The notes: generated by a model from the letters alone, not told the origin. A DNA stretch of 64,000 nucleotides from Verrucomicrobiales bacterium (GCA_031256975.1 JAIRPN010000016.1:1-64000); one strand, 5' to 3'; counted from the first letter of the stretch, positions 1 to 9,363 are shown. Numbers and translations: made by a program.

Positions 1-124
1 GGCGCTGGTCGATGAGAAGACCGGGCGCATTGCGTTTTATTACGGCGCGGCGGACACCGTCACCGGTCTGGCCTTCAGCACCGTGGACCTGTTGCTCGAT
101 TATGTGAAAACTTATGGCAAGTAA
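1..124 (+). CDS. C-terminal end of a GH130-type beta-mannoside phosphorylase (partial)
   Basis: The window opens inside a gene read in frame from base 2 and stopping with TAA at 122-124, giving the last 40 residues. The run around TGRIAFYYGAADTVTGLAF, followed by a short helix ending in YVKTYGK, closely resembles the C-terminus of GH130 enzymes, which phosphorolyse beta-1,4-mannosyl-glucose or mannan oligosaccharides in the cytoplasm. The conserved YYGAAD element is visible; the catalytic part lies outside the window. The neighbouring alpha-galactosidases fit a mannan or galactomannan locus. The family call is a recognition from a short fragment; a GH43/GH32-type five-bladed propeller is the alternative. 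Confidence 0.6.
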   Translation, partial: ALVDEKTGRIAFYYGAADTVTGLAFSTVDLLLDYVKTYGK

Positions 125-136
125 TCCGCTCAGATC

Positions 137-1291
137 ATGAAAAGTACTGTCACCAGCCTGCTGTTGCTTCTAACGGTCGGCGCCGCATCGTCCTTGGCGG
201 CTGATGCCGTGGTACGGGCCATGCAACCGCGCGTGGATGACGGCACCATGGCCGGGGCGGTATTTCTGATTGCCAACCGTGACCGCATATTGAGTTGCGA
301 TGCCCTCGGTTATGCCGACCTTGACGCCAAACAGCCCATGCGGGCCGACAGCCTGTTCTGGATTGCCTCCACTACCAAGTTGTTCACGTCCGCATGCGTC
401 ATGATGCTGGTCGATGAAGGAAAAATTTCTCTGGACGATCCAGTGGAAAAATACCTGCCCGAATTCAAGGACATGAAGTTCAAGGACAAGGGCGCTAACG
501 GTGAACCCAGGCCCGTCTCGCATGCCCTCACCATTAGCGAGTTACTCAGCAACAGCAGCGGATTGCCCTTTTCATCACCGGCCGAAAAACCAGGCTTGGA
601 CCGGCAGCCCCTGTCCGAACGGGTATCCAGCTATGCCAAGGAAACCCTGTTATTCGATCCCGGCACTGATTACGCCTATTCGAATGAAAATTTTAACACG
701 GCCGGACGTATCATCGAACTGGCCGGCGGTATGAAATACGAGAATTTCCTGCAACAACGCCTGCTCACCCCGCTGGGCATGAAGGATACCACCTTCTGGC
801 CGGACAAGGAACAAGTCGCCAGGCTCGCCAAATCCTACAAATTCGACACGGAAAGCAACAAACTGGTTCCCGGCAAAATCAGCGCCTTGCACGCACCTTA
901 TGACAACCGTAATGGACGCTATCCAATCCCGGCCGGCGGTTTGTTTTCCACCGCGGCCGATGTGGCAAAATTTGCCCGCATGCTGCTCAACGGAGGAGAA
1001 CTCGACGGCAAGCGCTATCTCAAGCAGGATTCCGTGGCGCTAATGGCGAAACAACATGCCCCGACCAATCCCTATGGTTTTGGCTGCTGGGTCAAACCCG
1101 GCAAGGGACAATTCGGCCATGGCGGCGCCTATGGCAATGAAGTCACCATCGACAGGCACAAGGGATTCGTCGCCATCTTCATGGTGCAACGCATCAACTG
1201 GGGCAACAAGGAACTGGGAGAAAAAATCTCCCCGGATTTCCAGCAACTGGCGGAACAATTCATGACACAACCGGAGGCACCCCGGCCATGA
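137..1291 (+). CDS. Serine hydrolase of the beta-lactamase class C / esterase family, exported
   Basis: A 384-residue protein. Residues 1-22 form a signal peptide (short basic start, Leu-rich core, Ala-rich cleavage region), so it should act in the periplasm or outside the cell. The class C triad is visible: S78-T-T-K81 (nucleophile Ser and Lys), the Tyr-Ser-Asn element in YAYSNENF, and the GHGGAYG loop near the C-terminus replacing KTG. Members include esterases, D-aminopeptidases and peptidoglycan-modifying enzymes; true beta-lactamases are a minority. In a carbohydrate locus it may remove ester groups, but that is inference. The gene starts 12 bases after the GH130 end and overlaps the next gene by ATGA, so the three are probably co-transcribed. 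Confidence 0.82.
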   Translation: MKSTVTSLLLLLTVGAASSLAADAVVRAMQPRVDDGTMAGAVFLIANRDRILSCDALGYADLDAKQPMRADSLFWIASTTKLFTSACVMMLVDEGKISLDDPVEKYLPEFKDMKFKDKGANGEPRPVSHALTISELLSNSSGLPFSSPAEKPGLDRQPLSERVSSYAKETLLFDPGTDYAYSNENFNTAGRIIELAGGMKYENFLQQRLLTPLGMKDTTFWPDKEQVARLAKSYKFDTESNKLVPGKISALHAPYDNRNGRYPIPAGGLFSTAADVAKFARMLLNGGELDGKRYLKQDSVALMAKQHAPTNPYGFGCWVKPGKGQFGHGGAYGNEVTIDRHKGFVAIFMVQRINWGNKELGEKISPDFQQLAEQFMTQPEAPRP

Positions 1292-2418
1292 ATAAATTCA
1301 GCCAACTCAAACAATATTTGCCGGTTGGCGCCCTGGGAATTTCCCTGTTCATTCATCTGGCCATCTTCCTTGCCATTAGCGGCATCATCATTATCCATGC
1401 TGTCGACCCCAAGACTCCTTTCGTTGCCGCAGGCCCCGCCAATGCCGATCTGACTCCGCTTCCCTCGCCGGAAGAACCAGATCCGCAACCGGCTACCGAT
1501 CCGGGTGGTGATCCAAGTCCTGATTCTTCCCCCGCCAGCGCCCCCGCATTGAATATCGAGCAAATCTCCAGCAACGCCTCCTCCATCACTCCCTCCTTCG
1601 CCGTACCGGTTTTTGACTCCAACTCACTCTCCAATGGCAGCGGCCTGTCGTCCATGGGCAAGGGCGGCGGCGGAAAAGGCTCCGGCAAAGGCGGCGGCAC
1701 TCCGGTATTCAGCCCCTTCGGTTCCAGCGACATCAGCGGCGGAGGATTGAAGGGCGATTTCTTCGACCTGAAATTCACCAAAGACAAACAGCCCACAAAC
1801 ATGGACCCGCAAAAATGGCTGGCCTTGATCACCCGTTTCGCCAATTCCAATTGGGCTGCCGATTACTTCCAAAACTATCTGCGCAGCCCAAACCCGCTTG
1901 TCACGCGCCAAATCTTCGTCTCTTACCGCCATTCCGAGGAAGCACCCAAAGCCTTCCAACTGCCCAATTCACCCGGATATTGGGTTGCCATTTATCGCGG
2001 CACCGCCACGCCACCGGCCGATGGCAATTATACCTTCTGCGGTTTTGGCGACGATACCCTGCTCGTGCGTGTCAACGGCAAGATTGTGCTTGATGCCGGT
2101 TGGTTCGCAACCGCTTGGAGCGGACAACCGATGAAAGTTTATCCCTCCGCCAAACCCGGGGCATTCTACAAAACCAACAACATTCACATCGGCAAAACCT
2201 TCTCGGTCAAAGGCGGTCAACCCATCCAGATTGAAATCCTCATCGGCGACCTCAACCTCATGTGCGGCTATTTCCTGTTCATTAAAAACGAAGCCAAAAC
2301 CTACCAAAAGCGCGGTGACGGCACCGAATTGCTCCCCTTGTTTCAAATCGGTGAAATTGATTTTAAGCCAAGCGGCGAATATCCCGCCTATTCGCAAACA
2401 CCCGAGCCATGGAAGTAA
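1288..2418 (+). CDS. TonB-like N-terminal anchor with proline-rich linker and PA14-like domain
   Basis: A 376-residue protein whose ATG overlaps the previous stop (ATGA). One membrane segment spans about residues 13-38 and carries S19-xxx-H23, the SxxxH pattern that TonB uses to contact ExbB/ExbD. Residues 50-80 are rich in Pro, Glu and Asp, as in TonB linkers; a Gly/Ser/Lys-rich stretch follows. From about 160 to the end the sequence resembles PA14-type carbohydrate-binding folds (YRGTATPPADGNYTFCGFGD, then a VRVNGKIVLDAGW hairpin). No TonB C-terminal domain is visible. I infer a membrane-anchored periplasmic sugar-binding or sensing protein, possibly driven by an ExbBD-like motor, but the function is not established. 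Confidence 0.55.
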   Translation: MNKFSQLKQYLPVGALGISLFIHLAIFLAISGIIIIHAVDPKTPFVAAGPANADLTPLPSPEEPDPQPATDPGGDPSPDSSPASAPALNIEQISSNASSITPSFAVPVFDSNSLSNGSGLSSMGKGGGGKGSGKGGGTPVFSPFGSSDISGGGLKGDFFDLKFTKDKQPTNMDPQKWLALITRFANSNWAADYFQNYLRSPNPLVTRQIFVSYRHSEEAPKAFQLPNSPGYWVAIYRGTATPPADGNYTFCGFGDDTLLVRVNGKIVLDAGWFATAWSGQPMKVYPSAKPGAFYKTNNIHIGKTFSVKGGQPIQIEILIGDLNLMCGYFLFIKNEAKTYQKRGDGTELLPLFQIGEIDFKPSGEYPAYSQTPEPWK

Positions 2419-2426
2419 TCACGGCG

Positions 2427-3932
2427 TCACAGCCAAACCCGGCACAGGAATGTTCCATGCGGAGAAACCGTTTGTTGCAAGTTCGTCATTAGCGGCAGGT
2501 CCTGCTGCCGCCATAAATCCCTGAGTCTGCAAATTCCCTTCCCTGACAAACGATTCAGGTCAGCTGAGATTTTTTCGTCCTTGTCCCCGCGATTAAACAA
2601 AGCGACCGCATACGAACCATCGGCCAATGATTTGACCCACACTTCCGTCGAATGTTCTTCATCGCGTTGCAACAGCCTGCAAGGTTGCGCCGCAATATCC
2701 TGGTCAATTTCCAATACCTCGGCATTGGTCAGCAAACCCCTGGTAAAGTCATCCAATTGCGTCAAATCACAGCTCAGGATTAGCGGCGCGGACAACAGGC
2801 ACCACAGGGTCATTTGTGTGTATTGCTCATCGGGAGTCAATCGCGTCGGTACAAATTCCCGGTTTTCCGCGTTGGTTTTCCCAATATGCCCGACTTGCAG
2901 CATATCGGGGTCCGGCCATCCTCCGGCAGACAAATGCTGCTGCCATTCCGCCTGTGCGAAACCAATGCCGCTAATAGACTCCCAGGTATCCTGGATATCC
3001 CCGGTCGTCCGCCACATCTGCGCGTAACGCTGATATTCAGCGACCAGCGGCAAGCGCCCGCTATTGGACAAACTCAACACCATGTCACGCCCCGCGTCAC
3101 GCAGCGCCTGATAAACCGGCGCTAATGGCGAGACATCCGCCAGCAACCAGTCCGCCTTGACAAAATCCACCCCCCATTCGGCCCACTGCTTGGCATCCCG
3201 GTCCATGAACCAATAACGCCCAACCCGGTCCACCTTGCATTCATGCAAACCGGGATAGCGTCCATAAACTTGGGAGTCCTGCAACCGTTGCTCCGGCGGC
3301 AGCGCCACTTCGTCCGGCTCACCGTTGGCGTTATCAGAACTGCCGCCGGAAAATCCCGCATAGGTGCCGATCCAGGGCGTCGAATAAATACCCAGCTTAA
3401 GTCCAAGCCCGTGGATTTCATCGGCCATCGCCTTCATGTCGCCGAATCGTTCATTGGGCTGGATCGCGTTTAGCGGGCCGCCACGGCGCCCCTGCCAGCA
3501 GTCATCGATGCAGATATAAGTCCAGCCGAAATCCGCCAGTCCGCTTTCCTGCATGGCACGGGCCTGCCTGCGGATTTGTTCCTCGCCGACACTTTCCGAC
3601 AAACAGTACCAACTGTTCCATCCCATCGGCGGCGTCAGGGCGATGCGCTCGCCAACGCTAACCGTCAGGTTTTTTCGCGCTTCTCCGGCGGAGTTCTTTG
3701 CCATTAGCGTCAGGACGAATTCCCCGGCTTCGGACAGGCTTCCCGAAATAATCCCCTTTTCACGATCCAGCGACAACCCGGCAGGCAACCCTTCCACCGA
3801 AAAAACCACAGGCCGCAGGCCGCTAACCGCGATACGATACAGGAATGGCGCTCCCGGTCTGACCCCAAAACGGGAGGGGCTGTTGATACGCGGGGATTTT
3901 TCCGGGGCGGGTGTCGGGAGTTGGGGCTGCAT
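2427..3932 (-). CDS. GH27 alpha-galactosidase with N-terminal Ig-like (putative Ig) domain
   Basis: A 501-residue enzyme predicted to release terminal alpha-galactose. Residues about 15-95 form a putative Ig (He_PIG type) module with PAGLSLDREKGIISG. The GH27 barrel begins at MGWNSW (103-108). IDDCWQG lies at about 142-148, the nucleophile Asp is D261 in FVKADW, and the acid/base region is TTGDIQDTW near 310-317. The C-terminal beta domain ends in GTFLCRVWL. No signal peptide is seen, so it is probably cytoplasmic and acts on imported oligosaccharides. It lies 30 bases downstream of the GH36-like gene and convergent with the PA14-like gene (8-base gap). Activity on N-acetylgalactosaminides or beta-arabinopyranosides cannot be excluded. 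Confidence 0.88.
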   Translation of the reverse strand: MQPQLPTPAPEKSPRINSPSRFGVRPGAPFLYRIAVSGLRPVVFSVEGLPAGLSLDREKGIISGSLSEAGEFVLTLMAKNSAGEARKNLTVSVGERIALTPPMGWNSWYCLSESVGEEQIRRQARAMQESGLADFGWTYICIDDCWQGRRGGPLNAIQPNERFGDMKAMADEIHGLGLKLGIYSTPWIGTYAGFSGGSSDNANGEPDEVALPPEQRLQDSQVYGRYPGLHECKVDRVGRYWFMDRDAKQWAEWGVDFVKADWLLADVSPLAPVYQALRDAGRDMVLSLSNSGRLPLVAEYQRYAQMWRTTGDIQDTWESISGIGFAQAEWQQHLSAGGWPDPDMLQVGHIGKTNAENREFVPTRLTPDEQYTQMTLWCLLSAPLILSCDLTQLDDFTRGLLTNAEVLEIDQDIAAQPCRLLQRDEEHSTEVWVKSLADGSYAVALFNRGDKDEKISADLNRLSGKGICRLRDLWRQQDLPLMTNLQQTVSPHGTFLCRVWL

Positions 3933-3962
3933 AAATCGATCATGCCCGAAGGCGGCAGGATA

Positions 3963-5975
3963 CTATCGCATGATTTCAATCTTACCCGCAACCGGCAATT
4001 CAACTTTTAACAATTGCTTTCCGGCGTCATAATCAACTGGCATCACTTGTCCATCCACCTGGATAGCGGCCGGTTTTGCCGCACACCAAATCCGGTATTC
4101 TCCGGATTCATGCACACTGATTTCCGCCACATCCTCATGCACAATCACCTGTTTCAGCGATGTCGCTCCCACGTAACGCCCGGTCCTGCCCAAGGGGGCC
4201 AGCCAGGATTTGATAATGGGCGACAACGTCACGATTTCAAACCCCATCCGCGGCAAAACAACCCCCGATTGTTCATCCCGGGAGAGTTTTTCCAGCCTCC
4301 CGCTCACCTGATAGTCGGCAACAAACTCCCTGCCGCGAACATCCGGCACGTCTCCCGGAGAAAATATGCCGCCGATCTTGCCGGATTTATCACTGCAATG
4401 GAACAATCCCAGCAAACCGATATTCCCGGCGCGATTGTGGATTTTCAGCAACGCCGCCGACTTTCTGCTATCAACAAAAATTGTATCGGCACAAGGCAGC
4501 GCCGGACGGTCGCAACGCCACACCCTGCCGTCAGCGGAAGCCACCTTGCGAATCACTTCGAAATTTTCATGACCGGTCCTGTCACTGATATAAACCGGGC
4601 CTCCGGACAAGGCCCGCGCGGCCGCGTGGAATTCCGCATAGCGGTGATGGCTTTGGAACATGTCCCAGTCCGGCAACGCGAAAGTGCCAGTCAGCAAATT
4701 GTTGATGGCATTGGCGCGGATATGTTCCTGTTGACCGCCGGACTTCAATTTCGGGATGAAATCATCGGTGTTGCGCCAAACCAGCGTGCGATTCATGTTG
4801 TAGGCAACATCCAGGGTATTTGACATGCAGTGAATCATATTGCCCTTGAAATGATTCATGGCCGAATGCTGCAGGGCCCGTTGATACAACTGCATCGCGG
4901 ATGCCCGCCCGAAGTGATCCTCGGTAAACTCATTCAATCCGGATTGCACATCCACCTTGAGCATCTCGACCCCTTCCCGTTTTAATGCCCGGTGATATTC
5001 CGAAAAGAATTGCCGGGCCTGGCGCGGGTGCACGACATAAACAGTCTCGTTCTTTTTCCCGCCATTCACCCAGGGACGGATGATCCCCCGCTCCTTGAAC
5101 AATCTGAATTTTTCCGCCAATTTTCCCTGCGGATGTACCCCCAGCCAATACCCCTGGAAAGCATGCCAAACGCCGAAAAATTTGATGTCGTATTGCTGTT
5201 TTAACTTTGCCGTCAGCTTCTTGAATCCGCCGGGAAAACGTTCCGGGTTGATGCCAAAACTGTTGAGCTTGTCTTGCCGCACATCCTGCCAGCCGTCATC
5301 CAGCAAAACAAAACCCGGGGTAATTCCGCCGTTTTTCAAGGAAGCAACTCCCTTGAGGATTTTTTCCGCGTTTACATCGTGATAACATGCGTTCCAGGTA
5401 CACCACCCCAGATAATCGGCAAAGGCAGGTGTGCGTTTTTCCTGGCGCAGGCGAAAGGATTTGAACTTTCCGGCAACCGCATGCATGGATTCGTTCACCA
5501 ACCGGTAAATATCCCGCCCGGTTGCCGAATAAGCCACGATGGTGTTTGCCTTTACCGGTTCGGCCTTGCCGCCATCAGCGTGAAGCTTGATCCCCCTCCC
5601 GTTCCCCCGCACGGTAATAACATAATCACCAGCCAGCAGGGGCAGCAGGATGCCATAACTTCCATCCAACCGTTCCCATAGAAAAAAATGCGTGTGTTTC
5701 GGCACCTCACTGTAATTTTTCCCGTAACACACCCCATTCCAATAAGGACTATGATAAGCCCCGACAGCCAGCCAATGTTTCAAGCTGCCGATTTGCAACA
5801 ACCCAAGCGAGTCCTGTGACTTGTTGATGGTAAACGTTGAACGCAGAAAACCGCCATCTCCCGGGCAATTTTTTGCATCCCAGACGTAATCCTGTCCCAA
5901 ATTCAAAAAATCCGGAAAAGCCCTCGTATTACGGGAATAACGGGTTCGTTTTACATTCTTAACTAACGTTTGCAT
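3963..5975 (-). CDS. GH36-type alpha-galactosidase / raffinose-synthase-like (Sip1) protein
   Basis: A 670-residue protein with the features of the raffinose synthase / seed-imbibition branch of clan GH-D. An N-terminal beta-sandwich is followed by LGWCTWNACY (189-198), LLDDGWQDV (224-232), a GVWHAFQGYW segment, nucleophile candidate D342 in LKVDVQSG, and the acid/base candidate in RNTDDF (D404/D405). Prokaryotic members are usually alkaline alpha-galactosidases rather than synthases. No signal peptide is visible. With the GH27 gene and another GH36-like gene nearby, this makes three alpha-galactoside enzymes in 6 kb. The 180 bases upstream carry a 20-base word shared with the Verru_Chthon cassette promoter region. 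Confidence 0.8.
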   Translation of the reverse strand: MQTLVKNVKRTRYSRNTRAFPDFLNLGQDYVWDAKNCPGDGGFLRSTFTINKSQDSLGLLQIGSLKHWLAVGAYHSPYWNGVCYGKNYSEVPKHTHFFLWERLDGSYGILLPLLAGDYVITVRGNGRGIKLHADGGKAEPVKANTIVAYSATGRDIYRLVNESMHAVAGKFKSFRLRQEKRTPAFADYLGWCTWNACYHDVNAEKILKGVASLKNGGITPGFVLLDDGWQDVRQDKLNSFGINPERFPGGFKKLTAKLKQQYDIKFFGVWHAFQGYWLGVHPQGKLAEKFRLFKERGIIRPWVNGGKKNETVYVVHPRQARQFFSEYHRALKREGVEMLKVDVQSGLNEFTEDHFGRASAMQLYQRALQHSAMNHFKGNMIHCMSNTLDVAYNMNRTLVWRNTDDFIPKLKSGGQQEHIRANAINNLLTGTFALPDWDMFQSHHRYAEFHAAARALSGGPVYISDRTGHENFEVIRKVASADGRVWRCDRPALPCADTIFVDSRKSAALLKIHNRAGNIGLLGLFHCSDKSGKIGGIFSPGDVPDVRGREFVADYQVSGRLEKLSRDEQSGVVLPRMGFEIVTLSPIIKSWLAPLGRTGRYVGATSLKQVIVHEDVAEISVHESGEYRIWCAAKPAAIQVDGQVMPVDYDAGKQLLKVELPVAGKIEIMR

Positions 5976-6102
5976 GGTCGCCGGTAATCGCCGACAAGCC
6001 GGACCATAACGCCAAGAATCTTGTGATTAGCGTCTGTTCCGGATAGTCAGATGGCCCCATTTAACCAATCGGCAGGAAACAAACCAATGGAGTCACGTAC
6101 GG

Positions 6103-6122
6103 TTTTTTTGCATTTATTTTCG
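6103..6122 (-). promoter_or_regulatory. Shared upstream word (first copy), 128 bases before the GH36-like start
   Basis: Read on the plus strand as seven T, GCATTTATTTTCG. Nineteen of its 20 bases recur at 15055-15074, upstream of Verru_Chthon B, in the same orientation relative to the gene; a shorter match (TTTTGCATTTATTT) lies at 17679-17692, upstream of the GH16 gene. The surrounding 5976-6155 intergenic stretch shows no gene. Conservation is seen; a role as operator or promoter element is inference. Confidence 0.4.
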
Positions 6123-6155
6123 CCAAAGCCCTATCAGGCGAATTCAGGCGGCAAC

Positions 6156-6983
6156 TCAGGCATCGCCGGCGCTGGAACGGTACTCAGAAGGGGTTTTTCC
6201 GGTCTTTAACTTGAATTGACGGGAAAAGAAATAAACGTCGCGGTAGCCGGTTTCGTCAGCAATTTGACCAATCGACAAATCCGACCAGCGCAGCAACTGC
6301 TGGGCCTTGTCGATACGGGCGCGAATAATCATCGATTCGACCGTCTGCCCGGTCACTTTTTTGAATAATGAACTGAAATGCGCCAGACTGTAACCGGCCT
6401 TCCGGGCCAAGTCAGCAACCGTATAAGTCGAATCGACAGTATCGTGAATGTAACGCGCGATCTGTTGCATCAGGACTTTTTGGTGCCGGGAAACCTGCCG
6501 CGCCTGCTTGGCATCCCGCTGGTAAAAATTATTGGTCAAATCCAGCAACAATCCGGACAACAAGGAATTGGCCACCTGCTGCATTTCAGGCTGAACATCA
6601 TGTTGCCCCATAATATCCACGATGCGATGCGTGATTGAATCGATATAGTTCAAATCCCACAAATCATAAAATTCGGGAAAGCCATGCCTGGAGTTTAATT
6701 CCTTGTCTTGAAACTTAAAATGCACGTAAGTCAGCCCCAGGCAATCGTTCTCATCCTGCCTGGCATCATAAATCTTTCCAGGTCTCATCCAGACACACAC
6801 ACCCGGATGCAAGTCGATCTCGCCCTGCTTGGTTTTCATCGTGCCGCGTCCGGCCCAAACCAGCCATAATTCCTGGTCTTGCAACCTTTCCGAGTCACTG
6901 CGCGAGCGGTACCACCCGGGCGGGCAACGAAAACGATCGCAATCATTGGAGGGAATAACCTTGAACAAAGCTTCTTTTTTCAT
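6156..6983 (-). CDS. AraC-family transcriptional regulator
   Basis: A 275-residue protein with an N-terminal sugar-sensing cupin-like domain (residues about 20-130, with HPGVCVWMRPGK) and a C-terminal double helix-turn-helix. The first helix pair is in VADLARKAGYSLAHFSSLF, the second in IGQIADETGYRDVYFFSRQF, ending with the signature KTGKTPSEYR. The frame is open to 7196, but that would overlap the preceding GH gene. ATG at 6981-6983 (MKKEALFKV) sits after a GGAAG-like site and leaves a 34-base gap to the upstream stop. It is probably co-transcribed with the GH36-like gene and likely controls the adjacent alpha-galactosidase genes. Confidence 0.85.
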   Translation of the reverse strand: MKKEALFKVIPSNDCDRFRCPPGWYRSRSDSERLQDQELWLVWAGRGTMKTKQGEIDLHPGVCVWMRPGKIYDARQDENDCLGLTYVHFKFQDKELNSRHGFPEFYDLWDLNYIDSITHRIVDIMGQHDVQPEMQQVANSLLSGLLLDLTNNFYQRDAKQARQVSRHQKVLMQQIARYIHDTVDSTYTVADLARKAGYSLAHFSSLFKKVTGQTVESMIIRARIDKAQQLLRWSDLSIGQIADETGYRDVYFFSRQFKLKTGKTPSEYRSSAGDA

Positions 6984-7017
6984 AACACCAACTTCCGGAT
7001 ACCGCTTCTGCCTCCCC

Positions 7018-8613
7018 CTAAGCCGCCCACCAGTTAAATTCCAAAAACTCTTCCCCGGCCTTCCATCGGGTCGGACAGGAATTGTTGATCCAGTCGAGCG
7101 GCTGTACCAATGGTTGCGGCCTGGATGCACGATCATACGCCACCTGTAACGCCGCCTTCTGTTTATCCTTGATATAGCTGGCATCCGCGGAAACAAACAA
7201 TGTGGTACCGCTGGCCGCCAGCAAGTCCAGCCATTGCTGATTCAATTTCCAAGGAATCTGGTTACTCAGGCCGACACAGTCCGCATCGACGGCAAAAAAG
7301 GCCCCATGCTGCAGGGCACGGAATGCCAGCGAGTTCACCCCCATCTTGCGCGTGATCGTCCACTCCTTGCCACTGGTATTGTCGCCGATTCGCTGGACAT
7401 GTACATGCCCGGCGCACAAATGTCCAACGGTATTGCACCCCATTAACAACGCTTGGCCTGCGGCCTTGTGGATCAATCGGTAAAGGTTGATCAACACCTC
7501 GGCATTGGTTCGCGACTTGTCGGAAAACTGCCATCCTTCGTCTGTTACCCCCTCCGACATGGCTTTACCCCAGCGCCCCAAAATATCGTGCGTCGTACCG
7601 TCGTATTTGATCAATTCGTACCCCCACTTGGAAGTCATCAATTTGACATCGTCCTCAATCTGTTTCTGAACTTCCGGCACGGTCGGATCCAAAATACATT
7701 TCCCTTCGCCGGTGGTAAAATCCTCGCGGTACGGAAGAATCCATGATTCGGGAACACCTTCATGCGAAAGCAGCGGCCGGTACCAAATGCCAGGACGGGT
7801 ACCCAACTTCTTGATCTTATCGGCGAGCCTGCCCATGTCCGGGAAACGCTCGTTGCCCGCCCGCCAATTGGAAAGATTGCCATTGCGCGGATTTTCCCAT
7901 CCCATATCGATCAGCGAAAACGGCAGGTTGGTTTTATTGCCTGACAAATCCGATAACAGTTTGCTGTCGTCCAATATCTGATCCTGGGAACTGTGCCCAT
8001 AGGCGTAATAAGAATTGCCCGCCCCGTAAATCGGTTGCTTGGGCATTAACGGCTTGTCACACAAACGAGAAACAAAATTACAAGCATTCTCATAGAGCGT
8101 TTCACCGGCCCGCGGTGAATATTCCACCACCGTCGCCAGCTCCAGCACCCGCCCTTTCAATTCCACTCCAACCCCGCCTGAACGGACATCCATGATCAAA
8201 CTGACACCAAACGGATCCACATACCAATGACAAAAAGCCCCGGCCCCGGTTTTAACCCCGTGCCCGTAAATTTGCGAACCATCGAAAGTCAGGAAATACC
8301 ACGGCATCGGCTTGTCAGGAAACATGCTGGTCCAAGCCATGTCGCCATAACTCCGTTCCCAGTGATCACCCAAAAAACGGCGGTTTTCAGGAATGCGTTG
8401 TTGCCAGCGCAGTTGTAATTGCAGCACCGGTGTACTTTCGCTGCCAAGGGAAATTTTGAGCATGCCATCCTTAATGGACGTCATAACGCTGACATCTTTG
8501 TGACGCCACACATTATCCCGGCTTCGGCTGCGGATCATGTGTTGGCCATCCTCAGTCTGGACCCGGATATGAGAGGGCTGGCGTAAAACCGTAATTCCTT
8601 CCATAATATTCAT
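7018..8613 (-). CDS. GH36-like alpha-galactosidase (clan GH-D)
   Basis: A 531-residue glycoside hydrolase related to GH36 but diverged. An N-terminal beta-rich domain covers residues 1-190. The barrel follows with SLIDMGWENPRNGNLSNW (233-250), GIWYRPLLS (275-283), the nucleophile candidate D338 in ELIKYDGTTHD, and an acid/base candidate Asp in RIGDNTSGKEW. It ends shortly after LEFNWW, so the C-terminal beta domain is short. No signal peptide is seen. The first ATG (8613) is used; a second ATG three codons later is equally possible because neither has a strong Shine-Dalgarno. Family membership is firm at clan level; whether it acts on alpha-galactosides or related alpha-glycosides is open. 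Confidence 0.72.
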   Translation of the reverse strand: MNIMEGITVLRQPSHIRVQTEDGQHMIRSRSRDNVWRHKDVSVMTSIKDGMLKISLGSESTPVLQLQLRWQQRIPENRRFLGDHWERSYGDMAWTSMFPDKPMPWYFLTFDGSQIYGHGVKTGAGAFCHWYVDPFGVSLIMDVRSGGVGVELKGRVLELATVVEYSPRAGETLYENACNFVSRLCDKPLMPKQPIYGAGNSYYAYGHSSQDQILDDSKLLSDLSGNKTNLPFSLIDMGWENPRNGNLSNWRAGNERFPDMGRLADKIKKLGTRPGIWYRPLLSHEGVPESWILPYREDFTTGEGKCILDPTVPEVQKQIEDDVKLMTSKWGYELIKYDGTTHDILGRWGKAMSEGVTDEGWQFSDKSRTNAEVLINLYRLIHKAAGQALLMGCNTVGHLCAGHVHVQRIGDNTSGKEWTITRKMGVNSLAFRALQHGAFFAVDADCVGLSNQIPWKLNQQWLDLLAASGTTLFVSADASYIKDKQKAALQVAYDRASRPQPLVQPLDWINNSCPTRWKAGEEFLEFNWWAA

Positions 8614-8727
8614 ATCTTACCAAACCCACTGGTCACGTCCACCCGTTTTCCAGCCGGTCAAATACCTGAACCATCCCTCAACTATCTCATTATCAATCAC
8701 TTGAACCAAAACCAGCATATCCCTTCT

Positions 8728-9363
8728 TTAACGCCGGTAACTCATTGTCCTGCCACTCACCGGATCGATCTTCACCGTGATAAAATCCCCCGGCTTGCTC
8801 GTATCCACCCGACCCAGAGACTTCTTACAAACCGTCATAAACCAATCGTTCACATTCCCCAGACCACCATCCAACTGCCCATTCGCCCGGAACCGCAGCA
8901 CCACATAACGATAATTCAGTCCGTAACCCGGGAGCGGCAAATCCTCCGTGCCCGGTGACTTCACATTCACCGACAAGGGCGGCGACTGCGACACATCGTC
9001 CGAAAGCGTTACCGACTCCGGCAAATACACCACCTTACCCAAGGCCGACAAGGTCCCGTCGTCCAGCACCATGAACCCTTGTATCCCGCGAAAATAGCGG
9101 GGCGTCTCCGCCGACAATGCATCCGGAACCTGATAAAATCGCATCTCCACCGTGCGGTTGCTCGCCAGCGCGGTCTGCTGCGCATTGTCCAGTTGCGCCA
9201 CCAGCAACTGCCCCGCATTGGTCATGTCCAGCGAAGCCGTGATCCGGTGATAAGCGGGCACCGACATCACCACCAGCAACCCGATAATCGCCATCACCAC
9301 CATCAGCTCAATCAGAGTGAAAGCGGCGCGACGTTTTGAAAAATGAGCGGAAAACATCCTCAT
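8728..9363 (-). CDS. Verru_Chthon cassette protein D (prepilin-type N-terminus)
   Basis: A 211-residue pseudopilin-like protein. The type IV prepilin signature is clear: a basic leader, cleavage expected after A14, then F15-TLIE19 and a hydrophobic helix to about residue 37. The rest (AQLDNAQQTALASNRTVEMRF, and a C-terminal FITVKIDPVSGRTMSYRR) matches what I know of the Verru_Chthon D family, which resembles GspH-type minor pseudopilins. It should be processed by a prepilin peptidase and sit in the inner membrane or an assembled fibre. Its start overlaps the end of cassette protein A by four bases. The function of the cassette is not known. Confidence 0.85.
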   Translation of the reverse strand: MRMFSAHFSKRRAAFTLIELMVVMAIIGLLVVMSVPAYHRITASLDMTNAGQLLVAQLDNAQQTALASNRTVEMRFYQVPDALSAETPRYFRGIQGFMVLDDGTLSALGKVVYLPESVTLSDDVSQSPPLSVNVKSPGTEDLPLPGYGLNYRYVVLRFRANGQLDGGLGNVNDWFMTVCKKSLGRVDTSKPGDFITVKIDPVSGRTMSYRR

